Positions 42,001 to 54,474 of a DNA stretch of 64,000 nt are shown here, one piece after another. Source of the stretch: Aphidius gifuensis. Lineage: Eukaryota; Arthropoda; Insecta; Hymenoptera; Braconidae. The stretch covers positions 8,060,001 through 8,124,000 of the forward strand of contig NC_057790.1 in the NCBI RefSeq assembly GCF_014905175.1, in the 5' to 3' direction. A model generated the notes under the pieces. It had not been told where the DNA came from. It saw nothing but the letters and a program-made list of their open reading frames with translations, and made no database searches. Numbering within the stretch: position 1 is the stretch's first letter; each line of letters begins with the position of its first letter. The translations under genes and the position numbers were made by a program.

Positions 42001-43259
42001 TATCAAAATTGAGTACATGGTTTTACATTGGTTTATTTTGTTCCCGTTTCTTTGTCGAAGCTTATCAATTATGTTTTTATTTTGTTTTGTTTATTTATTG
42101 TTTTTAATTATTATTTATTTTGTTTTAAATTATTAATGGATGCAAAATTTGAAAAAAAGATCACATGACAAGTTTGTTGATTAATATATAAAAATCCAGT
42201 GGCACTTGAAGATTTAAGTTAGACTTTTAGCTAGTGAAAAGTTGCGAAACAAAATCGCAACCTATCGTACGAAATCGGCATTGTCAAAAATTCATAATTT
42301 TCCATCAAATCTAAGAAAAAAATTCTATTATTGAATTGGGTTGTAAGCTTCCTAAAAAAAAAAAAAATTCAGCACTTTATTATAAAAAGTCTCAATGTAA
42401 AGTTGGATACCCTAAATCTAAGTTTAAAATTCTCAATATTAAAGATATTTTGAACAGACAAAAAAAAATACTCAAAAGAAAAATATTTTTTTAAAAATAC
42501 TCAAAAGAAAAATATTTTTTTCTTTGAAGGTTGATTTTCTTACGTTAAGAAAAATAAAACTTTATATTCATTCATTCAACATCATAAAAAAAATTTTTTT
42601 GTACAATATTTATGGTCGTAAAGCAAAAATTGAAATTCTTTAGTACATATGCATGTTCTCAGAAAAAAGTATTAACCAATTGGGTCTTGTATTGTCAAAC
42701 CTGGGCTGATAGGAAAAAAAACTTTATGCAAGGAAAAAACTCCTAAATCCAAGGAAAAATTTTTTAAGAAGAAACAATTTTTTTTTCTAATTATAGAAAA
42801 ACAAAAAAATATTGTTTGTATATTCTAGTTCATTAAAATTAAAAAATGGCACACTTTTTTGATTCTAGATGAAGAAAAAATCAATTATAAAAAAATTAAT
42901 TTCTATCATGTAAATTATTTGGAAGACCCAGTAGAATAATTTTATTCTGGAGCATAAAAAATGAAAGATTATAGATAGTACACTACTACTAGATTGATGC
43001 AAGGAAAAACTTGCATATTAGGTGCAAATTTCTAAATCCAAGGAAAAAATTGGTAAAAACCAAATTTTTTCTAATGTCAAAAAAAAATAAAGGAAGTTAT
43101 TTATGTTATTATTTACAACTAAAAAAGGCACAAAGTAGTCATAGTAGCAGGGAGAATCAGCCCAGGTAGCATGACTTTCCGTCGGTAATAATGATTGTTT
43201 TGTTACCTATTTGAAAATTCGCAACACTGTTACTTTCTGTTAGAGAAAATACAACAGAC

Positions 43260-43575
43260 AATTCAATATTTATTTAAACGATAAATTGAACGTTTATTTA
43301 AACAATGAATTTAGGATTAATTTAAACGATTGATGGAACCTTTATTCTAACAATATTATATTAATATTAAATTCATTGTTTAAATAAAACGTTCAATTCA
43401 TTGTTTAAAGAAATGTTGAATTTATTGTTCAAATTTTTGTTGAAATTTTCGTTTAAATAAATTTCGAATTTATCGTTTAAATAAATATTGAATTTACTGT
43501 TTAAATTTTTGTTTAAATAAATATTAAAATTTTCGTTTAAATAAATGTTGAAATCATCGTTTAAATAAATATCGA
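43260..43575. repeat. Degenerate AT-rich tandem repeat
   Basis: Repeats of about 20-24 bp built on GTTTAAATAAATATTGAATT-like units. On the minus strand they translate as a chain of IYLNxxFN units, an apparent peptide repeat produced by the DNA repeat and not a real gene. Just downstream (43600-43680) is a second short array, GGGACTTTTT-like. It lies inside the 9.5 kb element. Confidence 0.7.
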
Positions 43576-44234
43576 ATTGTATTTTGTATTTTCTCTGGGA
43601 CATTTTACAGGTCATTTTGCAGGACTTTCAACGGGACTTTTTGCGGAACTTTATCGGGACCTTTTTCCAGGACATTTATTTATCTGGGTATACAATTATT
43701 AATTTAAAATTTGATTTTTAACAATTGGATGAAAATAACTAATAAAATCATTTATAATGGCCGAGTGATGATCAAAAATATTATTTTTTACACATTGAAT
43801 TTTAATAGAATAATTTTTTATTTTTTTTTTGAATCATAAATGCAAAAATTCATTATAAAATATATCAAAAACTTTTTTTCTCCTCCATTAGGATAGACAT
43901 TTGCTAAGAGAAACTATTGGTGAACTCTCTGGTTTTATTATTTTTCAATTGGATATTGTAACAATATCAGCAACAGTCTGTAAAAAATAAAAATAGTAAC
44001 ATTTTACAAAATATTTATAAGTAATTACATTCAGTATTTCATTAATTAAATTTTCACGTACTTCAAAATGTGTGGACTACATACTCATGGCCATCAGTAA
44101 GTTTAATTATCTTACGTGGTTTGTAAACTTTCAAATGATCTTGACGGACAGATCCCCACGTATCAGTTGTTGTCACCATTGAACCTTGTAAATGTTCTGA
44201 AACGGAAATTTTAGGAAAAACAAGAAAAAGAAAA

Positions 44235-44570
44235 ATGTTTACAGAAAACATTGAGGTTCCCGAAGATGACAACACTCAAATAACTCCTAAAGGTAAAATA
44301 AATGTAACAATAATTTTCTATTGTTTTTTTTTATATTTTTATCAAACAGTTTACATATCCATAATTAAATAAATATTTTTTATATTAATAGATGCCAATG
44401 TCATAAAGAGCTTGGAATGGTTAAAAAGTAATAATGATGGACCATCTTTTGAGTTAACAATCGTACATTGGAAAATAACATTTGAATGGCGTATGATTTG
44501 GATGAAAAAAAATGCCAAAAAAAATGTTGTCAAATTTTATCAAGAATGGCCTCAAGAATTGTTTTTTTAA
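44235..44570 (+). CDS. Small two-exon gene-like fragment, unknown
   Basis: Two segments splice cleanly: 44235-44292 (ATG, MFTENIEVPEDDNTQITPK) and 44392-44570 (DANVIKSLEWLKSNNDGPSF through FYQEWPQELFF, stop). Donor GTAAAA and acceptor TTAATAG agree in phase. The product would be about 78 aa. The open frame extends upstream of the ATG with a basic KTRKRK stretch. Composition is more protein-like than the surroundings, with many Trp and charged residues. No domain is recognised. It lies inside the 9.5 kb CACTG element, so it may be a captured host exon or a remnant of the element's own gene. A minus-strand frame at 44063-44275 (TWGSVRQDHLKVYKPRK) overlaps it and is equally unassigned. Confidence 0.4.
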
Positions 44571-45110
44571 AAGTTTTCAACAACAATACATAAAATTAAA
44601 AAAAAAAAAAATTTTTTTTTTTCGTTCAAATTCGTCCAACATCTAGTCAATAGCAAGTCAACAGCAGATCAATAGCAAATTCGTAGCAACTCAATAGCTA
44701 GTCAATAGCTAATCAATAGCAAAAAAAAAAAAAAAGTACAAAATACGATATTTATCATTGTTATTGTTTATTGTTGTTGTTTAATTGTTTATTATATTGT
44801 TTTTTTAAAAGTTTTCAACAACAATACATAAAATTAAAAAAACAATATAATAAACAATTAAACAATAGCAATGATAAATATCGTATTTTGTACTTTATTG
44901 ACAAGCTATTGACTGTATTAGTGCTATTATCTGCTATTGACTTGTAATGACTAGATGTTGAACAATTTGAAAAAAAATTTTTAATTATATTGTTGTTAAC
45001 TTTAAACAATATAATAAACAATTAAACAATAGCAATGATAAATATCGTATTTTGTACTTTTTTTTTTTTGCTATTAACTAGCTATTGACTAGCTATTGAG
45101 TGGATGTTTC
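44562..45110. repeat. Compound direct and inverted repeat with CAATAGC units
   Basis: AAAGTTTTCAACAACAATAC occurs twice in direct orientation (about 44570 and 44810). AAATACGATATTTATCATTG (near 44743) is inverted at about 44875 and again near 45035. Between them run short units such as CAATAGCTAGT and their complement CTATTGACTAG. The arrangement could fold into several alternative hairpins. Another short CTATTGACTTG array lies at 45350-45385. It lies inside the 9.5 kb element. Confidence 0.7.
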
Positions 45111-48100
45111 ATGTCATTCCATTCTCGCGGTAAGTTTCCATAAATTACCAAAACTCAGACAACAACGAATGACAGCTCGGACATAACCTAAAAAAATTTA
45201 ACATCATTCTTCGCTATCATTATTGAGAAATGACATCGAATCACGCTATAATAATGTGATAGGAACATTGTTAATTTTTTCCTTAATTTATGTAGATCAA
45301 TTTAATATGTTTAGTGTAATGTAGAGCCTTTGTAATCCATAATTCTTTTTGCTATTGACTTGCTATTAATTTGCTATTGAATAAGCGCCCATGCCATTAA
45401 TGACTCTTCCGCTAGGGAAGTGAACATATTTGGGAAATTATATCACAGGGTTCATATAAATATGATTCTCCATACTCAGGAAAAATACCTGGACATTTAG
45501 TTAAACCCTTGAAATTACTTGTGGATAAAGATTATTGATTTTTTTTTTTTTTTTTAAATTTTCTTACCTTTTAAAAATTCAACATATTACTTTTTACTAT
45601 TAATTATTAAAATATTAAGTTGATAAATCAAATAATATATTTAAAAGATACAAGTATAATCAATATTAAATTTTAGAAATATATATAAATTTTTTCTTTT
45701 TCTTATAAAATATTTAGTAATTTTATATTTTTTTATTAATACAAAAATAAAATTAAAATATCATGAGAAAATAATTTATAAGAGAAAAAAAAAAAAAAAT
45801 GTTAACATTAATTCAATTTTAACTAAATTGTCCAATTTTAATATTCTAAAACATCCAAATTTCATGATTGACTAATTTTCAAAATTAAGTTGACTGATAA
45901 TTGATATGACGTCATTAAAATTAGAAAAATTTAATTCATTCTCTATTAATTCAACTGATTTTGATATTCGGCTAATAAATCCGTTAAAAATAATCATTCA
46001 ATTTTTTGAAATATACTTATAATTTAATACTTTTTACTATAAAGTAAAGGTTTTTTTTTTTATTAAATAAAATAGTTTATAATAATTATTCATTACAAAT
46101 AAAATTAAAAACAAGAAATTATCACAAAAAACACTTTATATAATTTTATAAATTTTTTATATGTTTTTTAATTTATACTGTAAGTTTTATTTTATCAAAA
46201 AAATGAAAATCAATTTTATAGTTAAATATCAGTGTATTGGAAATTTAGTTGTCTTAAAAATGTAAAATTTAATTTAAATATTTGCCACTATATTTTGAGA
46301 ATTTTGTCATTTCAGGGTTTACAAATCAAAGCAGTCATTTGATTGATTCGTTAAATTTAAAATAAAAACAAATAATAATAAAACATTTTTATTTTTCGGA
46401 AGCAGTATAGAAACATTTTCGAGTAAATAATTTTCTCGTTGTTATTTTATGAGGTACAAATTTCGAGTTCGGTGGTCGAAATATGTCGATTAATAAAGCA
46501 GATAGACAATTGTTAATTAACATTTTGGAGTAAATATTTTTTTTTTTTGTTATTTTTCAGTTATAAATTTCGGGCTTGGCGGTACAAATTAGTACGAATT
46601 ATTTTGTGTTTGTATTGCCTTGTATTTCCTTGTTCTACTATTTAATTTTGAGATAAGAATCAACACAATTACGGTACTAAATAGTGCTAATTAAGACGCT
46701 TCTAATGAGTATCCTTGAAAATTTTTCTAGGACTTATGCAGGCTAGGTTCACGCACTCCCGTCTTTTCTCTTTTTTTTTTTCCAAACTTCAAGAGGCAGA
46801 GAGACGCGCTGCAAGCGCATCATGTAGACTCGTAGTATAAAACCGTGAATACTTCAAATTCCTACCGTTAGTGATGTATATTTTCCAACTGATCGAGTTA
46901 TTCCTTGAATTTAGAAAATTTCAACCAGTGCAGAGTTTTATTTTTTTTTGTTCTAGTATTTTCTAAGTGCGACCCAATCCCTGTTTTTTTGTTTTGAAAA
47001 AACTATGTCCTACACGAATAGCCCGATATCCGTTTTTCAAAAAGTCAATATTTATATCAATAACTTTTCTACGTTTATTAAGCGGAAACCTAGTGTGTTA
47101 TTTATGAACTTCAATAAAATCAAGCATCGCACTATACATATTTCGGAGTTTTACAATCGACCGTAAAAATTTTCATACCAATGAATTTTTTCCTGGAATC
47201 TAGGAAAATTCTTTTAATAACCAATTTTTTCGCCAACTTTTTTTGGATCGTTTCATTACAAATTATATTTTCATTTTCTTCGTTTTAAAAAAATTGTATT
47301 CCACTCATTTATTATCATCATTCTCTCAAAAATAATAAACATTCATAATTTTTTTTTTATTTTTTCAATTCTAATTGAGTAGCGATTATTGTGTAATCTC
47401 TGAATTTCAATAAGATTTGATATGAAAACATACATTTTTTTCATTCTTTTACTTGAAAATGGAAATTTTTCTTCTCAAAAATTTTTCCCTTGAATTTAGG
47501 AAAATTGTAATATTACTAATTTTTATCTTTTAAAGCTCTAGTATTTTTTCGCTACAAATCATTAGTTATCATTGAAGCTTTGAGAAAAATCTGTCTGTTT
47601 TCTATACTTCAATCATTTAGTAATAAAAAAATTTAATATTCATACCAATAATTTTTCGTTCATATGCATTTCATAATCAGTCAGGATCTAATCTCTGAAA
47701 TTAAGTATTACGTTGTAAATTCTTTTTATTCCCACGATTGAAAATGTAATCTTTTTTACTAAAAAACTTTTTCCTTGAATTTAGAAAGTTTTTCTTTTTA
47801 CTCAATTATTCCTTTTGTAGTTCAGTAAGATCCAATTCTGAATTACATTTTATTTCACTTTTGATCAAAATTAAAATTATTTGTCTACAATTTTTCATCG
47901 CTTCCCCAAAAAAAAGTAAATACTTCCAAAAATAATTCCTTTTCTACCATCAATAAGCGAGTGCATATTGTTTTATTTCTGAATTTTTATAAAATCAAGC
48001 TTCGCACTATATGTATTTTTAAGTTTTGCAATCAAGCGTGAAAATTTTTATACTAAAATATTTTTTCCTTGAATCTAGGAAAATTTTTTTGGTACCCAAT

Positions 48101-49141
48101 CTTTTTATCAATTTTTTTTTGGAATCGTTTCATTACAAATTATATTTTCATATCCTTTGTTTCAAAAAAAATGAATTTCACTGATATATTATCATCATTC
48201 TCCTAAAAATAATAAACATTCATAAAAATTTTTTTTTTTTCAATTTCAATTGAGTACTGATTATTGTGTAATCTCTTAATTTCAATAAGATTTAATATGG
48301 AAACAAACATTTTTTTCCATTCTTTTACTTAAAAATGAAAATTTTTCTTCTCAAAAATTTTTCCCTTGAATTTAAGAAAAATTGTAATATTACTAATTTT
48401 TGTCTTCCATAGTTCTAGTATTATTTCACTGAGAATCATTGTTTATTATTCAAGCTTCAAGAAAAATCTGTCTTTATGAAATACTTTATTCATTCACTAT
48501 CAAAAAAATTTAATATTTATACTAATAATTTTTTTTTCACGTTATTCAGGTGAGTTTTCAGTGTATTATTCTTGGATTTTAATAATATTAAGTATTACAT
48601 TATATATCTTTTTTACTTTTACAATCCAAAATCAAAATTTTTAATTTAACAATTTTTTTTCTTGAATTTAGGGAAAATTTTCAGGTTCTGAATTTATACT
48701 CACTAAACTGTATTGTTTATAATTTGCGCCACATTTTTTGTTTCTTTTTTTTTAGATTATGTACTTTCTATAATAGTTTTTTTTTCTCATCTTTAAATAC
48801 TTATGTTCTGCAAAGAATCACATTTATTCTGAAAGTAGTGAGAGGTCAAGTTAGTTAATTTTCACTTCTTTCCAAGAAGTTTTTCTTTATTTCAGTGATT
48901 TGTATATTCATTTGGATAAGAAATCATGTTTAGAAAAAATTTATTCAATTTAAGTGGTGCTGTTTTTTCAATTGAGCGGAGTTTTTAAATTTTATCGAAA
49001 TTTCTCTTAAACGAAGTATTTTACTTAATTTCAGGGAAAATTTCATTGATCAAGGAAAAAATTTTTAACAGTGTGGTTCATAAAGCTAGCAAGACTCCCA
49101 AGAAACCAGTGAACTTTGTAAGTAAAGTTTTTTTAATATTA

Positions 49142-50000
49142 CACTGAAAAAACGTTCCCGCTGCAGGCACGGTCTATTAGACCGGTAATGGTAGACCGCT
49201 ACCGTAGCAGGATGTCCATGTAAATCCACAGTAAGCACTCGTATATTCTCGGTAAACTGTACTGCTGTGAGAGCAGTACAAAGCACTGCTGTGGCAACTG
49301 AATGCGCGCATCTGTATGCGCGGTCATATACGGTTCACGACTTTGACATCACTTATAGGTTAGGATTGAAATTTGGCATTTTATTAAATGTTCGATTAAA
49401 CATTTCTTTCAATGTTAAATTAAAAAATTTTTTTTTACGTTAAAAATTAAATTTTTTACATTTTTAATTTACCATGTAATATTATTTTTATGCTATCATT
49501 ATAGTTAATGCAATTTCTTCGTTTATTCAATAAGTTAATTTATTATTACTACACGGTAAATTAATAATGTAATTTTTTTTTTTTTTAATTCTATATTCAA
49601 ATAAAATATATTTTTTTTATATTCTTTATTCATATTTTTTTATAATATACAAGATTTTAAAATCAATTCATATTCAATAATAATAGTAATATATAATTAT
49701 ATTTATTAATAATTAATATTAATAATATACATATATATATACATACATACATATATACATCATTTTATTTATCGAATGAGTCTTTACGTGTCATACAGCT
49801 ATTCTTTGTACTGCTAATACGCCTGAACTCATTGACAGTAAAATGTTCGGCTGCAGCAGCAGTGCTGTACTGCTGTGAGAGCAGTACAGAAATTCCAAGT
49901 TGGTTGTACTGCTCTCACAGCAGTACAGCGCTTCGCAGTCTACTTTACTGCTACGGCAGCAGGAACGTACCGTGCCTGCAGCGGGAACGTTTTTTCAGTG
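49142..50000. mobile_element. 859-bp CACTG-ended MITE in the pseudogene intron
   Basis: CACTGAAAAAACGTTCCCGC at the left and its complement GCGGGAACGTTTTTTCAGTG at the right start a perfect repeat of about 32 bp. TA flanks each end. Inner palindromes of the GTACTGCTGTGAGAGCAGTA type lie at about 49258-49280 and 49866-49930. It is GC-richer at its ends than in its AT-rich core. There is no coding capacity. CACTG ends with a 2-bp duplication match the large element next door, although TA flanks also allow Tc1/mariner. Confidence 0.85.
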
Positions 50001-51688
50001 TAAACACTAGTAATAAAATAAATGCATTACAATGATTCTTAGTTATTAATTTTTATTATATTTTATAATTTTTTCAGAGTTTGGAGAAATTCATGAAGCT
50101 TCACAGTTTGACGTTGAGTGGCTGGATTTTGGATGGCATATTGAAAAAATATCGAAAAAAAAATCACTTGTTTATCTTGACCTAAAAGATTCTTCGATCA
50201 CCAGAAATTGTTCATACAAAGATCCTCATATGTTTAATGAACTTGTAAATTTGGAGTATATTAACATTTCTGACAACTGGAAAATACTTACTCTAAATTT
50301 ACCAACAACAATTTTTAATACATGCAATAATATTAAACACGTGAACGTGACGTTATGGCCAAGTCCTGATTCAACTGATATTTTTATTAACAACTGGAAA
50401 AATCTGAAGAAATTGGAACATTTAACTATCCGCTGGACAATCACAGATACCATAGCAATAAAAATGGTGAAATATTGCAGAAATCTAAAGTACTTGGATA
50501 TTTGGAGTTATAATATCACACAAAGTGCTCTGATTAAATTGACGGAATTAGAAAATCTTGAATATTTAATTTTTCCTCGCATGGAAGATCTAAGTGGTGA
50601 AGCACTACTGGCAATTACAAAGAATTGTAAAAAACTTAAACATCTTGCTATCCCCAACTGTATTATTAATAAAGATAATCATGATGATGAACCAGATACT
50701 CCTTTATTTATTTTTGATGAGTTATCAAAATTGCAATATCTTGAATACTTGGACTTGTCAGTTATGGATGATTTACAAGACAGTAGTATTATTGCTATTG
50801 CCAATAATTGTAAAATTCTAAAACTTTTGGATATAAGTTATTGTGAAAATATTAGTGAAGCAGCTCTTATGTCTTTAACCAGATTGGAAAAATTGCAAGT
50901 TCTAAATGTTTCTGGTGTTCATAATTTTACGGATAATGTTATTATGAAATTAACAGGATTAGAATGGTTGGCGTGTTGTGATTGTGATAACCTCACTAAT
51001 GCTGGTATCATTCCATTTATAAATCATTGTCCAGATCTTGAATATCTTTATCTCTACTCAATCAATATTACGATCGATACAATCATTGCTGCTAATGAGG
51101 CAACTAAAAATCGTGTTAATAATATTGTTTTGTCTATATACTCTGTAAATAAGGATATTATAAAAGCTTCGGAGTCGATAACTACATCTAACCCGAGTGG
51201 AAATTTAGTTAAGGTTCTGATCAGAACCGGATCAGGGAACCTGATTCCTAATCAGAACCGGATCAGAAATCCTGTTCAGGAATGGATCAGAATGTAACGC
51301 TGTTTTTTAGGATTCTGATCAGAATCGGATCAGGAAACCTGGCCAGATTGTAAGGTTAGAGCCAGGATACCTGACTAAAATATAACCAGGAATCCTGTTC
51401 AGAAACAGATCAGAATGTAACGCTTTTTTTTAGGATTCTGATCAGAATCGGATCAGGAAACCTGGCCAGGATACCTGATCGGGAATGGAACAGGAAACCT
51501 GATTTGAAACGGATCAAGTAAATTAAAAAAAAAAACTGTTTTTCATTATTATTTTTTTTCTACTAATTTACTGAGGCAATGTTGATGATGAAACAGATTG
51601 AACGACAAGATTTTATTATACCTAACATAACTTAAATTATCTAACCACCGACGGGACGCGAACTCGGAACTTTCAGATTACAACTACG

Positions 51689-53795
51689 TTTTTTTTTTTT
51701 TTTTTCAAAAAAAGTTTATTTCTTTTAAAAGTTAAATTACATTTTATTTTGTTTTAATTTAGTCTTAGAAAAAACTTAAAAAAGGGACTATACAATATTT
51801 ACAGAAGGGGTGGGATCATGTTGAAGACGCATGGCTTGGTGGGTCCAGGCAACTCGAGTTCAGGCTGATTATTTTATCTCAATGGATGATTTGTTGATGT
51901 CGTTCTTGATGTGATCACTGGTTGAGTTTATGGAAATGGTATTGATGATTTAAATGTTGGGAAAAAACCGAGAGGCAAAACCAACATAGCTTTATTTTAG
52001 TGTTGTGTTTAGATGGTGTTGTTGATCGTGTTTGTGTGATATTTTAGCAGCCTGTTTTCAAGTTGCTTGATGTGTTGGGCATCTTTTAGCCACCAGTATT
52101 TTTTAGTGTTCAGTCTGTGGTTGTCCAATATGTCTATATCTGGTATTGCTGTTGAAAATTTGTATTTGTATTTATTTTCAACTGTATCTCAATATGTTAA
52201 GGTTATTTTTTTATCTCCTTTTTTTCTTGGCCAGTGGTATATTACTGGCACATTATGGTCATTTTGGATTAAGCCCATGTTATCTAGCTTGATGAATGCT
52301 TGAGGTGTGTAATATGTTGTTATTTTCATTTTATTTATTTCAATATCAGTTGGTGTTGTTAGATTTTCAATTAGTTTGTTCCTGAAATGTATCAGTTTGC
52401 TGTAATAATCCCTTGATAATTTGATGATGAAATTGTTGATTCTGGTGATGTTGGCCAGGTTACATATTACTTTGTTGTTGATGTAATGTTTATAATCAGA
52501 GCTTGCTGATCTATAAGTTGCTAGACATGCCCTGAGACATTTTCTTTCAAATATTCTGAAAGCCTCCATCTCGTTTGAACTGGTGTTCCACCAGATGGGG
52601 GCCGCATATGTTAGAATTGGCCTTATTAGCAGTAAATAGCAGATCACCTTGGCTCTAAGGTAGAGTGTTTTGTTATAAAACAGTTTGGTATTTGCTCTGA
52701 AGGCATTTTGTGCTTTTTTTAATGCTTCATCAGTGTGTTTAGTACCTCTGGCTAGATGATCTAAATGGTAACCCAGATATTTGACAGTTTTTTTATGTGG
52801 TATTTCTGTGTTTGTGTTGGTGGTGTTGTTGTTAATCTTGATGGAGAAGTTTTGATAGTTGTTTCTATTGATTTTTGATAGCTTTTGTGCCAGTTTGTGG
52901 ATTAAAATTGTTTCGCATTTTTGAGGGTTGATTTTTAAGTTCCATGTTAAGTAATAGTTGTTGGTTTTGTTGACAAGAGATTGCAGATCGTCTTTAATTG
53001 ATGGTAAATTATTTCCTGCTACATATATGACTAGATCATCTGCAAATGCCAGTGAATACGTGTTGTTGTTGTTGTTGTTGAGATCAAAAGAGTTGAGGAT
53101 GCCACTTGTTAATATATTATTAATAGTATTGGGGAATTGACAGTTCCCTGTTGCAATCCTTCAGTAATTTTTTAAGTTTTTGAGCTTGTGTTTGTACCAT
53201 CCCAAGTGATGAATGATTTATTAAGTATCATGTCACTTATCAAAGCAATCATATTGATTGGAAATTTTTTTTCAATCAGAATATAAATGAGACCATTGAT
53301 CCATGCAGAATCAAAAGCCTTTTCAAGGTCGATGAGTGCTGCTGCTATGAGATGGTTGTCTTGAAGATGGTTATTTATGTGGTTTAACATTACATTTATT
53401 GCATGTGTTGTTGAATGATGGTGTCGAAAACCAAATTGGTTGTCTGGTATTATTTTATTGTCATTACAAAATGTGGTGATTTGGCTGTTGATGATGCATT
53501 CGTATACTTTACTGATTGCGTATGTTAAGCTTATTGGTCTTGTGCTGGCTGGATCTTGTCTTTACCTTTTTTTGGTATGGGAAGAATTTTGGCTGTTTTC
53601 CAAACTTTGGGGAAGTATTTGTGGTTTATTGCATTGTTGAATAGTATGGTGTAGTTTTTGATAATTGAGAAAGGAAGATGTTTCAGTATTATTGGTGGTA
53701 TATTGTCGAGGCCACTTGAAGTTTTGTTTGGGAGCTTTTTAAGTATGTGAATGACGTCGCTGATGGTACATAGGTGCAGCTTGTTGTTTTTATTT
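51689..53795 (-). mobile_element. 5'-truncated LINE (Jockey-like) with 14-bp target duplication
   Basis: AGATTACAACTACG occurs at 51675-51688 and again at 53796-53809, an exact 14-bp target-site duplication. On the minus strand the element ends in a poly-A tail (T-run from 51689) and encodes pieces of reverse transcriptase. About 2.1 kb remains. The 5' part (the first ORF and most of the endonuclease and RT) is missing, as usual for target-primed insertions. Confidence 0.92.
52189..53530 (-). pseudogene. LINE reverse transcriptase remnant
   Basis: In minus-strand order: IDLEKAFDSAW (RT palm motif A) at 53299-53331, the catalytic FADDLVIYVAG (motif C) near 53010-53046, KYLGYHLDHLARGTKHTDEA, then the C-terminal stretch LIRPILTYAAPIWWNTSSNE in an open frame ending at 52189. 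Frame changes between the pieces show that it is not intact. The motifs are those of Jockey/I-type non-LTR elements. Replication capacity is lost. Confidence 0.88.
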
Positions 53796-53818
53796 AGATT
53801 ACAACTACGGGCCGTAAC

Positions 53819-54278
53819 TAGTGATGTAAAAAAAATTTTGTGACCGTCATTGGACGGTCACGTCATTCGGTCCGTCAGAAAAAATGACGGGCTGAAAATT
53901 TGTGACCGATTGTGACCGTGAGATTTCTGACAAAACTATGACATTTTATTTTCTGACGGTCAGTTTTACAACTATATAGATGACTTAACAATGACCGAAA
54001 AATAAATGACATTACATACGACAACATTGACGACTGACTGTTATTTTAGAATATTTTCTCTGATTTTTTTCAACTTAATTTATAACAGATTTTTTTTTTT
54101 TTTTTCGAAAATGACCAAAATTATGACGAAAAATTTTCTGACGGTCAATTTTACAACTAATTAGACGAATTTTACAAAAATGACGAAATTATGACGAAAA
54201 AAATTCTGACGGTCACTGACGGTCATTTTTTTAATGACGTGACAGAAAAAAAAAAAATGACGGTCATTCACATCACTA
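53819..54278. mobile_element. 460-bp hAT-type MITE
   Basis: It starts TAGTGATGT and ends with the inverse, CATCACTA. The flanks are GCCGTAAC (53811-53818) and GCCCTAAC (54279-54286), an 8-bp duplication with one mismatch. The interior is a symmetric array of TGACGGTCA-type palindromic units and has no coding. TAG-type ends with 8-bp duplications define hAT elements. Confidence 0.87.
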
Positions 54279-54287
54279 GCCCTAACA

Positions 54288-54474
54288 AAGAGTGGGTATA
54301 AGCAGAGTGAAGCCATAGATGATTTTTATCTCGGAAGTGACGGAACCCTCTTATACCCACTCCATACGGTGAGCTCGGAAGTGACGAAAACCTCTTATAC
54401 TCGCTCCATACGACGAGCCCAAAATGTCGGACTAATGGGACCTCGGTGGCTTCACTCTGCTTATACCCACTCTA
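54288..54474. mobile_element. 187-bp hAT-type MITE
   Basis: The arms AGAGTGGGTATAAGCAGAGT and their exact complement ACTCTGCTTATACCCACTCT extend to 27 bp. The flanks are CCCTAACA at 54280-54287 and 54475-54482, a perfect 8-bp duplication. The right terminus reads inward as TAGAGTGGG; the left first base is mutated to A. The duplication overlaps that of the neighbouring MITE by seven bases. Confidence 0.88.

Larger units (their letters stand above)
39573..49073. mobile_element. 9.5 kb CACTG-ended DNA element
   Basis: The left end, CACTGATAAAAATTTTTTCC, matches the right end reversed, CACTGTTAAAAATTTTTTCC, continuing into TTGATYAA. TG flanks both ends (39571-39572 and 49074-49075) as a 2-bp duplication. 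Removing the element with one TG rejoins exon 2 of the F-box pseudogene, reading EIHL then VHKAS. Both halves carry many degenerate copies of a subterminal motif, AAATCCAAGGAAA on the left (40855-43045) and its complement TTTCCTTGAATTT on the right (46900-49060), so the element is symmetric. CACTG ends with a 2-bp duplication suit the CMC (CACTA/Mirage) group. No transposase was recognised, so it looks non-autonomous. A few unplaced open frames, including 40071-40316, have no recognised relatives. Confidence 0.85.
39165..51191 (+). pseudogene. Broken F-box/LRR paralog split by transposons
   Basis: Decayed tandem copy of the gene at 33486-35481. Exon 2 resumes at 39165, after a conserved acceptor, with VCLKWKEACQLACQ. 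It frameshifts near 39220 after a small TGTCAATTA duplication, continues as KYKLGEPVGRTYDKRLL, and shifts again near 39400 before NLSRVNTYDYSQGFKN. It is interrupted at 39572 by a 9.5 kb element and resumes at 49076-49117 (VHKASKTPKKPVNF) with a GTAAGT donor at the phase of the intact gene. An intron follows (49118-50077) that carries another element. The LRR exon starts at 50078 (SLEKFMKLHSLTLSGW), has one further frameshift near 50140, then runs open for 350 codons. The natural 3' end is replaced by a CCCGAG-ended element at 51192. No F-box exon 1 or start was found. The long open LRR stretch shows that decay is recent or that this exon was recently constrained. Confidence 0.87.

Noticed and set aside
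41700..42120. T-rich segments resembling reversed LINE 3' tails
   Set aside because: No reverse-transcriptase remnant and no target duplication could be found.
43373..43615. Apparent IYLNxxFN repeat protein on the minus strand
   Set aside because: Produced by an AT-rich DNA tandem repeat inside a transposon; no start context or homologue, and units vary in frame-neutral ways.
51192..51297. Continuation of the F-box pseudogene frame to a stop at 51297
   Set aside because: The last 35 codons are read-through into the CCCGAG element's CTGATCAG repeats, not host coding sequence.
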